Source of the DNA: Thermoplasmata archaeon
GTDB taxonomy: Archaea > Thermoplasmatota > DAOVMN01
Reading direction: 5' to 3'
DNA length: 9,410 bases
NCBI GenBank assembly: GCA_030630685.1
Contig: DAOVMN010000062.1
Location: 1-9,410, forward strand
The notes below the pieces were generated by a model that saw nothing but the letters and a program-made list of their open reading frames with translations, was not told the origin of the DNA and ran no database searches. The translations under genes and the position numbers were made by a program. How positions within the stretch are numbered: the stretch's first letter is position 1; each line of letters begins with the position of its first letter. Below are positions 1 through 5,125 of the stretch, in pieces.

Positions 1-22
1 TGACACGTGCAATTTCTGCACA

Positions 23-1366
23 TCATTGTGGCACAATATGTTCTGGATGGGTAGAAATTAATTTTGTCCCACAGCCCCTCAATGGGTTGTTTTCTCTGTC
101 ATACGCACGAACATGCACGCAACGAGTCGTAAAGGCAGGAATATTTGCCACTTCAGGGAATACCTTAATATGGTCTAAAGGGCCCAATTCCGGCGGTTTA
201 TCAGTACTTCTATTAAACCACGTCTGAAAATCGAGTTCTCTTTTGACTTCTCCCATAACTTTTTCAAGCTTTTTCATTAGTTTTTCATCTCTTTTGGCGT
301 TAGATTTTTCTTCACATTCTTTCACTTTTTCTTCGACTTTCTTTGATAGCTCATCCATTATTTCCAGGAAAGCGGGCCAAAATATTTTATCAGGTTTTAC
401 TCCCTTTCTAAGTGGAGATTTTTCTAAATGGGGATACTCTATTATTCCTTCTACGAAGTCCGTATTCCATGGAGGTCTATCGAATTCTTGCAACTTAGTT
501 ATATCATTGAAAATTGGCTCCCCTTTAACATCCAACCTAATCTTGCTCCCTGGCTTTGCCTCGTGAAAATACAGTGTTGCTTCCACTTTGCCAAATCCCC
601 TGTATTTGTAACTTTTCTTCTCCTTAGGATGAGCCTGTTCAAATTTCAAACATTCCCCTGTAAATTCTATCGGTTTGACAGTCTCTGTAAAAGACCCATC
701 CTTTACAACAATTTTCAACTTCTTATTCGCTAACAACTCACTGCGCTTATTTTGAGCTAGGTACTTCACAAGATTCTTACTCTTGATGGTCATTGGGTTT
801 ATTAAAGTGCAAGTTACCCCATACCCATCTCTGTGATCGCTGAAATCCCCCTCTTCCTTAATTTTTACATTAAGTCTATCCGACTTCAAAATCAGATTAC
901 GATTCTTAAACATCTTGTCAAAATCAGGATCATCAATTTGTTTCCCTTCTTTACTACTTTTTGGGGATATTCCCTTCTTGGTCTTATTGACTATATGGAG
1001 TTCGTCACAAACCGCTCTGAACCCTTGAATACCTATGCAGAACTGTCCCCTTGAAAGCCCCTTCGCTGTCCTAGCTATGTATTCGTTACTGTACTTCTTT
1101 ATTGAATCCCCAATGTGTTTCCTGTAATGTTCAAAGCTTTCCAAAAAACCGAAACCATTTCCACCTATTACGATTTTTTTTATTCCTCCTTTTTTAGAGC
1201 TTTTGCGGAAAAAAGTTATGTTTATTTCTGAAGCATTGGCATCTAATTCATTCTGTACTATCTCTGAAATGTGATATAGTGGGTCTGTGGTTGTTGCTGA
1301 TATTATATTTAAAAGCGTTTCCAGAAGAATGTTGGCTTCACCCTCTAAGCGAAGTGTTTTGCTCAT
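23..1366 (-). CDS. GHKL (Bergerat-fold) ATPase, MORC/MutL/Hsp90-like, third gene of accessory operon
   Basis: A 447-residue protein whose N-terminal third shows the GHKL ATP-binding signature. The N box is EIVQNELDANA (residues 35-45, catalytic-type E35, Mg-binding-type N39, D42). The G1 box is IVIGGNGFGF (65-74) and the G2 box is RGQFCIGIQGF (106-116). DGYGVTCTLINP (180-191) resembles the GT-containing strand that closes this fold. Residues about 300-330 (EGIIEYPHLEKSPLRKG) recall the transducer segment of such ATPases. A lysine/glutamate-rich coiled coil follows (about 333-378), then a C-terminal Ig-like strand pattern (about 398-440, VHVRAYDRENNPLRG). The canonical G1 aspartate is glycine (G69), which is unusual. 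The start is supported by GGGGTGA, 7 bases upstream and inside the last codons of the preceding gene, 2 bases away. ATPases of this class drive conformational change on DNA or proteins, and several occur in restriction or defence contexts. The role here is inferred only. The stop may truncate the Ig-like domain. Confidence 0.85.
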   Translation of the reverse strand: MSKTLRLEGEANILLETLLNIISATTTDPLYHISEIVQNELDANASEINITFFRKSSKKGGIKKIVIGGNGFGFLESFEHYRKHIGDSIKKYSNEYIARTAKGLSRGQFCIGIQGFRAVCDELHIVNKTKKGISPKSSKEGKQIDDPDFDKMFKNRNLILKSDRLNVKIKEEGDFSDHRDGYGVTCTLINPMTIKSKNLVKYLAQNKRSELLANKKLKIVVKDGSFTETVKPIEFTGECLKFEQAHPKEKKSYKYRGFGKVEATLYFHEAKPGSKIRLDVKGEPIFNDITKLQEFDRPPWNTDFVEGIIEYPHLEKSPLRKGVKPDKIFWPAFLEIMDELSKKVEEKVKECEEKSNAKRDEKLMKKLEKVMGEVKRELDFQTWFNRSTDKPPELGPLDHIKVFPEVANIPAFTTRCVHVRAYDRENNPLRGCGTKLISTHPEHIVPQ

Positions 1367-1368
1367 TT

Positions 1369-2211
1369 TTATTTCACCCCTTTTTCAAACTCATATTTCG
1401 TAAAGAAAATGAAATCAGAGAATTTGTCCTCATCATAGAGAGCTTTAAGGAAGGAGATAACATAACCAACATCTTTTGGAGATATCTTTTCTCTTACTTC
1501 TTGTCTATCTTTAAACCCAGAATCCCTAAGTGACAAAAGTTCATCTGCTAAAGCATAAAAAGCTACAGCAAATCGATTGGAAGGACTCATGTCCCCATCG
1601 AGAGAGTGGAGATGTTTTCTATTCTTTTTTGTGTATTTTCTTAGGGTATCCAATTGTTGTTGAATAATTTTTGTAGCTTTATCAATCTCTTCAATGTACT
1701 CATTTAATGGAATCCTTTCATGTTTGCGAGATAGTATTTTATCAGAAGGACTTAGCTCTGCCTCATCAATTTCTAACATCTTGATTCCTGTTACTTCGAA
1801 AAGCTTTTTCCTAGTAACCCCTTTTGGGAATTTTCTCCCTTGAAAGAACCCTTTAAACGTACCTAATGGTACGCCTAAATACTCAGCCATCTCTCTTTGA
1901 GTCTTCCATCTATTTTGTTTGGAGAACCATTTTCTTAATTCTTCTGCAAAATCCATATATGATCTTTCTTCGCCAGGATAAAGTGAAGTTTTTCTTGTTT
2001 TTTGTTTATCAAACTCGGTCATGATTGCAATCTTTTGAAGAAGATTATCTCCTGCCCGTTTCCATCCATTTATGATATTGTTAAGGTGGGAGTAGCTAAT
2101 ATGCAAGTATTGTGCAATTTCTTTTCTATTTTTGAATACGGTCTGATCTTTCAACCATTCCCGAAGATATTCAATAATTTCGTCTTCTTTCTTTTTCTTA
2201 TAGTTACTCAT
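1369..2211 (-). CDS. Tandem helix-turn-helix protein, second gene of accessory operon
   Basis: A 280-residue soluble protein with two copies of one DNA-binding module. Copy one spans about residues 11-66 (LREWLKDQ, then KEIAQYLHISYSHLNNIING). Copy two spans about 87-143 (LRKWFSKQ, then REMAEYLGVPLGTFKGFFQG). Both have the pattern LRxW, a short gap, then a Cro/XRE-like helix-turn-helix, so they look like an internal duplication. A helical, charged segment follows (about 170-205), then an alpha-helical C-terminal domain with aromatic residues (about 210-275) that I do not recognise. The start codon lies 1 base after the upstream gene's stop. Its Shine-Dalgarno GGAGG (2219-2223) is in that gene's last Arg-Arg codons, which suggests translational coupling. 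It may bind a bipartite or palindromic DNA site and recruit the ATPase encoded next. That is inference from the context, not from a recognised family. No catalytic motif is visible. Confidence 0.8.
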   Translation of the reverse strand: MSNYKKKKEDEIIEYLREWLKDQTVFKNRKEIAQYLHISYSHLNNIINGWKRAGDNLLQKIAIMTEFDKQKTRKTSLYPGEERSYMDFAEELRKWFSKQNRWKTQREMAEYLGVPLGTFKGFFQGRKFPKGVTRKKLFEVTGIKMLEIDEAELSPSDKILSRKHERIPLNEYIEEIDKATKIIQQQLDTLRKYTKKNRKHLHSLDGDMSPSNRFAVAFYALADELLSLRDSGFKDRQEVREKISPKDVGYVISFLKALYDEDKFSDFIFFTKYEFEKGVK

Positions 2212-2212
2212 G

Positions 2213-3280
2213 TTATTTCCTCCTCATATCGTCTAAGAACTTCTTACCTGTCTCAGTAATTTGATACTCAGATTTGATGCCTTTCTTTATTATTTTGATT
2301 AAACCTAATTCATTTAATCGGCTTATAACCCCCGCTCTTATGGTGTCTGCCTCTGAAAGTGAAAAACTTCCATCTTTCTTGCCAATAGCAATATCTGGAT
2401 AGGTTCTGTCAAGGTACTCTTTCGTAGGATTAGATCCATCTTCAGGAAGCTTTTTTCCCGAGGCAATGTACTTCAGGGTAAATTCCATCAGATTAATCTC
2501 AGATTTCTTAACCTTTTTTAACATAGTAATAATAAATTGGACCTCGTTATCACTTAGTGTAGGAGTTGACGGCGTTAAATTAGTTGGGTCTTTATGAAAA
2601 ACTGGCGAACCTAATACTGAAAAATTCAATCCATTCTCTGTAATCCCAAATTCAACTCTATTAGATGATTTTTCTTTTCTAATTGCAAGAAAACCTATTG
2701 CTGCAGCCATTCCATATAATTTGTCGTTTCCATCAATTCCACCAATGAACTGTTTTTCATATCTTGTCATGCTTTTAATATCGTTTTTTGGAAAGCCTGT
2801 CGAAAATCTTTCACCTCTTGGTCTATGTAAAAGTTTGTCAATAGCCTCGAAGTGTTTCCTAGTTTCAACTGCTTGTTGTAATAGTCTGTTCATTACAATA
2901 TCATATCTTAACCACGGCTTCCCTTCCTCTGATGCCAGTTTGACAACACCTAATGTAATTTGCTTTAAACACAAATACTTATTTTGGGTGCCCCAAAATG
3001 GAAAATCGTCGTGGATTTTCATGGCATTAACAATCATATCTTTGGGTAATTCTGGAGTTCCTTGCTCTTTCTTTTTTTCCTTTAAGGTAACTTTTGTTGA
3101 TTCAACAGGTGATTGGATCAATGATTCAAGTGTAGGAATGTTAGAAACTCCACTTTCGAGAGCTATTTGATTTTGTATTGACATTGAGACAAAATTCGAG
3201 ATCGAAGATATTTTGTTCTTGGATAGCAACATTTCGATTCTGTCCAAATCTTTCTTACTAATGTCTATTAATACTTTCAT
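2213..3280 (-). CDS. Ribbon-helix-helix plus winged-helix DNA-binding protein, first gene of accessory operon
   Basis: A 355-residue protein. Residues 1-42 (MKVLIDISKKDLDRIEMLL, then SSISNFVSMSIQNQIALE) have the strand-helix-helix pattern of archaeal ribbon-helix-helix domains. A polar linker (about 45-80) leads to a central mixed domain (about 85-230). That domain contains an aromatic FPFWGTQNKYL segment and a beta-hairpin-like VEFGITENGLNFSVLGSPVF, which resembles a winged-helix wing. The C-terminal about 50 residues (ADTIRAGVISRLNELGLIKI, then YQITETGKKFL) are a convincing winged helix. Dimerisation through the ribbon-helix-helix and binding of operon or target DNA is therefore likely. I cannot tell whether it is a repressor, an adaptor or a replication-type initiator. 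It is the promoter-proximal gene. A TATA-like box centred about 26 bases before the ATG, with no Shine-Dalgarno, argues for a leaderless mRNA. Base composition is AT-rich compared with the ribosomal operon. Confidence 0.8.
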   Translation of the reverse strand: MKVLIDISKKDLDRIEMLLSKNKISSISNFVSMSIQNQIALESGVSNIPTLESLIQSPVESTKVTLKEKKKEQGTPELPKDMIVNAMKIHDDFPFWGTQNKYLCLKQITLGVVKLASEEGKPWLRYDIVMNRLLQQAVETRKHFEAIDKLLHRPRGERFSTGFPKNDIKSMTRYEKQFIGGIDGNDKLYGMAAAIGFLAIRKEKSSNRVEFGITENGLNFSVLGSPVFHKDPTNLTPSTPTLSDNEVQFIITMLKKVKKSEINLMEFTLKYIASGKKLPEDGSNPTKEYLDRTYPDIAIGKKDGSFSLSEADTIRAGVISRLNELGLIKIIKKGIKSEYQITETGKKFLDDMRRK

Positions 3281-3300
3281 AGTAATGGCAACGCAATAAT

Positions 3301-3310
3301 GATATTTAAG
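3301..3310 (-). promoter_or_regulatory. TATA box of the minus-strand operon
   Basis: On the minus strand the bases read CTTAAATATC, preceded by a purine-rich GGGAAAAAG that could serve as the TFB recognition element. The box centre is about 26 bases upstream of the ATG at 3280. Archaeal transcription starts about that far downstream, so the mRNA probably begins at or next to the start codon. No Shine-Dalgarno is present, which agrees. Confidence 0.6.
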
Positions 3311-3360
3311 CTTTTTCCCAGGATGATTCTACTAATATTAGTTAGAATATAGTAAGTAAC

Positions 3361-3368
3361 TATAAAGA
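3361..3368 (+). promoter_or_regulatory. Rightward TATA box with no ORF downstream
   Basis: TATAAAGA, preceded by AGTAAC, is a good archaeal TATA box pointing right. A transcript would start near 3386-3392. No coding frame follows for more than 600 bases, so it either drives a non-coding RNA through the hairpin region or is fortuitous. It lies about 55 bases from the leftward operon's box, giving a divergent promoter arrangement. Confidence 0.35.
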
Positions 3369-3438
3369 GGCTGTACGTACAAAGCAGAAGGGATAAAAGT
3401 GAACTAAGATTGAATAACCCCCCAAGATCCTCACTTGC

Positions 3439-3460
3439 CCGAAAGGGGGCGCCCTTCCGG
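3439..3460. repeat. GC-rich hairpin, CCGAAAGGG / CCCTTCCGG
   Basis: The arms 3439-3447 and 3452-3460 pair with one A-C mismatch around the loop GGCG. The right arm belongs to an 11-base word, GCCCTTCCGGC, at 3451-3461. The same word recurs exactly at 3935-3945, between the probable rps12 promoter and the rps12 gene. Confidence 0.5.
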
Positions 3461-3497
3461 CATTCAAAGAGGAATAAGGAAACCCAAACCGATGGCA

Positions 3498-3521
3498 GGG
3501 GGACAGAACGGGGGGGCGGGG
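3498..3521 (+). other. Potential G-quadruplex run
   Basis: On the plus strand runs of five, seven and four G (3498-3502, 3510-3516, 3518-3521) are separated by 7 and 1 bases. The seven-G run can supply two tracts, which gives four tracts of at least three G. This is pattern evidence only. Confidence 0.4.
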
Positions 3522-3622
3522 ACCAGGAATGGAGAGAACGATAAGAGAAAATGGGGCCCGTCTATTTTGAGATTGTTGGATACCAAATGATATGGTAGTA
3601 AAAACCGCTGAGACGCTGAGGC

Positions 3623-3646
3623 AGTAAGAACTGCCAAGTTCTTACT
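3623..3646. repeat. Perfect 10-bp inverted repeat with GCCA loop
   Basis: AGTAAGAACT (3623-3632) and AGTTCTTACT (3637-3646) are exact reverse complements separated by GCCA. It is the first hairpin in the chain that continues to 3820. It directly follows a short tandem CGCTGAGA/CGCTGAGG (3606-3620). Confidence 0.6.
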
Positions 3647-3672
3647 TCTGTTTGAGTGCGAATGAGGAACGA

Positions 3673-3711
3673 AGTTCCGAGTTCCGGCTGAGTGCAAAGC
3701 ACTCGGTAAGG
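3673..3711. repeat. 39-base structured repeat, copy 1
   Basis: Aligns without gaps to 3786-3824, with 33 of 39 bases identical, 113 bases apart. Its core is the hairpin GAGTGC-AAA-GCACTC (3690-3704), extended to nine pairs (3687-3707) by C-G and G-T pairs. A smaller hairpin, GGAAC-GAA-GTTCC (3666-3678), precedes it. Five of the six differences from copy 2 fall in paired positions and keep the pairing. Confidence 0.7.
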
Positions 3712-3713
3712 AA

Positions 3714-3726
3714 GCCCTCGATAAGG
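3714..3726. repeat. 13-base partial repeat copy
   Basis: GCCCTCGATAAGG here is identical to 3812-3824, the right end of copy 2. It follows copy 1 almost directly, as if a third unit had been partly deleted or duplicated. Confidence 0.6.
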
Positions 3727-3729
3727 ACC

Positions 3730-3774
3730 GCAGAGGGGGAAAAGTGAGGTTCTCCGCGTACTCTGGGCCTCTGC
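3730..3774. repeat. Long-range inverted repeat GCAGAGG / CCTCTGC
   Basis: Arms 3730-3736 and 3768-3774 are exact reverse complements enclosing 31 bases. The hairpin starts just after the 13-base partial repeat. It ends at the base before the next hairpin (3775-3795), so it fits into a continuous chain of stems. Confidence 0.45.
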
Positions 3775-3795
3775 ATTCGGAAAGCAGTTCCGAAT
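3775..3795. repeat. 8-bp inverted repeat ATTCGGAA / TTCCGAAT
   Basis: Arms 3775-3782 and 3788-3795 are exact reverse complements around the loop AGCAG. It occupies the same place relative to copy 2 as GGAAC/GTTCC does relative to copy 1, so each unit consists of two adjacent hairpins. Confidence 0.55.
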
Positions 3796-3824
3796 TCCGA
3801 TTGAGGGCAAAGCCCTCGATAAGG
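3786..3824. repeat. 39-base structured repeat, copy 2
   Basis: Second copy of the 3673-3711 unit. Its core hairpin is GAGGGC-AAA-GCCCTC (3803-3817), extended by T-G, T-A and A-T pairs (3800-3820). The T-A pair of copy 1 (3693/3701) is G-C here (3806/3814). C-G (3688/3706) is T-A (3801/3819), and G-T (3687/3707) is A-T (3800/3820). Confidence 0.7.
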
Positions 3825-3838
3825 CGGTGAATTTTTTT
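3800..3838 (+). terminator. Hairpin plus T7 run, rightward
   Basis: The copy 2 hairpin (3800-3820) is followed 11 bases later by seven T (3832-3838). Archaeal RNA polymerase stops at T-runs, so a transcript entering from the left would probably end here, ahead of the rps12 promoter. Confidence 0.4.
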
Positions 3839-3904
3839 GAGTAAGTAAATCACTCGGTATCACTCGCATTCCAAAGATCTGTTTCTCTACTTCAACGTTA
3901 TACA

Positions 3905-3916
3905 AAATAATATATA
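3905..3916 (+). promoter_or_regulatory. Probable TATA box of the ribosomal operon
   Basis: The AT-rich AAATAATATATA, preceded by TTATACA, is the best TATA candidate before rps12. It predicts a start near 3935-3942 and a leader of about 80 bases. Its right end overlaps an inverted repeat, TATACGG (3913-3919) / CCGTATA (3945-3951), that brackets the predicted start and the repeated word GCCCTTCCGGC. Nothing identifies a regulator. Confidence 0.4.
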
Positions 3917-4009
3917 CGGTAAGTTGATTGAGGTGCCCTTCCGGCCGTATAGGTATTGGGAAATAACGAAGTGCCGGTCATCTAAAAGATCATGATTTTG
4001 ATCCCCATC

Positions 4010-4017
4010 GAGGTGAT
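4010..4017 (+). promoter_or_regulatory. Shine-Dalgarno that fixes the rps12 TTG start
   Basis: GAGGTGAT is fully complementary to the 3' end of archaeal 16S rRNA and sits 3 bases before TTG at 4021. No ATG or GTG in the right frame is near, and the protein N-terminus after this TTG matches the family. A small GATCA/TGATC hairpin (3988-4003) precedes it. Confidence 0.75.
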
Positions 4018-4020
4018 TCA

Positions 4021-4449
4021 TTGGCTCGCGGATTATTTGCAGCCCAGCAGATCGAAAAGAAGCATCGTAAATTCAGATGGAACGACAGATACTACAAACG
4101 ACGGGTTCTCAACCTGAAGGTGCGTTCCGACCCCCTTGAGGGTGCACCCCAGGCACGTGGTATCGTGTTGGAGAAGGTTGGTATCGAGGCAAAGCAGCCC
4201 AACTCGGCCATCCGTAAATGTGTCAAGGTCCAGCTCATCAAGAACGGAAGACAGGTTACCGCCTTCGCACCCGGTGATGGGGCCATCAATTTTATTGACG
4301 AACACGATGAGGTATTGATCGAGGGCATCGGTGGTAGGTTGGGGAGATCTTATGGTGACCTTCCCGGCGTGAGGTTCAAGGTGATCAAGGTCAACAATGT
4401 CTCCATGCCCGAACTTGTGCGGGGCAGGAAGGAGAAGCCCATCCGGTAA
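4021..4449 (+). CDS. rps12: Small-subunit ribosomal protein uS12
   Basis: A 142-residue protein of archaeal uS12 length and sequence. uS12 sits in the decoding centre of the 30S subunit and contributes to tRNA selection. Visible hallmarks are the archaeal N-terminus MARGLFAA, the basic KFRWNDRYYKRR, DPLEGAPQARGIVLEKVG (residues 37-54), the conserved loop KQPNSAIRKC (58-67), and GDGAINFIDEHDEV (85-98). The C-terminus is RGRKEKPIR. The start is TTG, which is read as Met and supported by GAGGTGAT just upstream. It is the first gene of the operon here. In many archaea rpl30e and nusA precede it, but here a non-coding region and a divergent accessory operon do. rps7 follows after 14 bases. Confidence 0.98.
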   Translation: MARGLFAAQQIEKKHRKFRWNDRYYKRRVLNLKVRSDPLEGAPQARGIVLEKVGIEAKQPNSAIRKCVKVQLIKNGRQVTAFAPGDGAINFIDEHDEVLIEGIGGRLGRSYGDLPGVRFKVIKVNNVSMPELVRGRKEKPIR

Positions 4450-4463
4450 GGGAGGAAGAAGGC

Positions 4464-5087
4464 ATGGAAGAGAACATGGAACACAAGGTAGAGAACATGG
4501 ACGACTATGAAGATAATTTCGGGATAAAAGAACTGCTGTTCTCAAAATACGACCTCTCCGAGGTAATGGTGCACGACACCGGCCTTGCACGATACATCAA
4601 TCTAAGGCCCATCGTGGTCCCGCATTCCGGTGCCAAGAACGCCAATGTTATGTTCGGGAAGTATAGGATGAGCATTATCGAGCGTCTCATTAATAACATG
4701 ATGAGGTCTAAACACTACACGGGAAAGAAAAGCAAGGCCTATGCCGTGGTCAGGGAGGCGTTCGAGATCATCGAGAAGAGAGGAAAGAAGAATCCTGTGC
4801 AGATTTTTGTTGATGCTTTAGAGCAGGCCGCACCCATGGAGGAGATCACAAGACTGAGGTACGGGGGTATTTCTGTACCCAAGGCCGTGGATGTCTCCCC
4901 CTCCAGGAGGCTGGACATTGCCCTGAGGAACATCTGTATCGGGGCTAACAAGGCATCATTCAAGAAGAAGAAATCCATAGCCCGGTGTCTTGCCGATGAG
5001 ATAATGACCGCTGCAAGGGGAGACCTGGGCAGCTTCGCGGTCTCAAAGAGGGATGAAAAAGAGAGGGTAGCCGGTTCTGCGAGATAA
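4464..5087 (+). CDS. rps7: Small-subunit ribosomal protein uS7
   Basis: A 207-residue archaeal uS7, the primary binder that nucleates the head of the 30S subunit and lines the E-site side of the tRNA path. Family features are the ARYINLRPIVVPHSG segment (about residues 42-56), KYRMSIIERLINNMMR, the conserved KNPVQIFVDALEQAAP, the beta-ribbon YGGISVPKAVDVSP and the SRRLDIALRNICIGA helix. The N-terminus is acidic and archaeal-like (MEENMEHKVENMDDYED). The ATG at 4464 is chosen because GGGAGG lies 8 bases before it. In-frame Met codons at residues 5 and 12 are less well placed. It follows rps12 by 14 bases and precedes fusA by 38 bases. That gap carries a weak ACAGAA/TTCTGT inverted repeat (5088-5110). 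Confidence 0.97.
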   Translation: MEENMEHKVENMDDYEDNFGIKELLFSKYDLSEVMVHDTGLARYINLRPIVVPHSGAKNANVMFGKYRMSIIERLINNMMRSKHYTGKKSKAYAVVREAFEIIEKRGKKNPVQIFVDALEQAAPMEEITRLRYGGISVPKAVDVSPSRRLDIALRNICIGANKASFKKKKSIARCLADEIMTAARGDLGSFAVSKRDEKERVAGSAR

Positions 5088-5125
5088 ACAGAAGGAAAAA
5101 CAGGTTCTGTCGGGAACGTGAACGT

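Larger units (their letters stand above)
3311..4009. other. Structured intergenic region without a believable gene
   Basis: About 700 bases between the leftward accessory operon and the rightward ribosomal operon. Short minus-strand reading frames exist from about 3464 to 3905, but they are rich in Arg/Ser/Pro, follow the repeat structure and have no recognisable start signals, so I do not call them. The stretch holds a rightward TATA box, a GC hairpin, a G-rich run, a chain of hairpins with two related 39-base repeats, a T7 run and the leader of rps12, each listed separately. I see no tRNA (no T-loop GGTTCRANTCC) and no recognisable RNase P or SRP RNA. Confidence 0.7.

Noticed and set aside
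23..25. TGA of the ATPase gene read as selenocysteine or another recoded residue
   Set aside because: No downstream sequence is available to look for a recoding element, and a nonsense change or a true stop is simpler.
3540..3660. Search for a tRNA or known stable RNA in the intergenic region
   Set aside because: No T-loop consensus, no cloverleaf arms and no recognisable RNase P or SRP motifs were found.
3600..3800. Resemblance of CCGC-GAG words to widespread intergenic repeats of other prokaryotes
   Set aside because: The words are short and I cannot compare genomes here, so relationship to a named repeat family is not supported.
3464..3905. Overlapping minus-strand frames of 82-129 residues in the intergenic region
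   Set aside because: They run through the hairpins and repeats, show no start signal or family pattern, and their sequence is explained by the repeat structure.
5088..5110. ACAGAA/TTCTGT inverted repeat between rps7 and fusA as a terminator
   Set aside because: Six pairs around an 11-base loop with no T-run; too weak, and the operon clearly continues.
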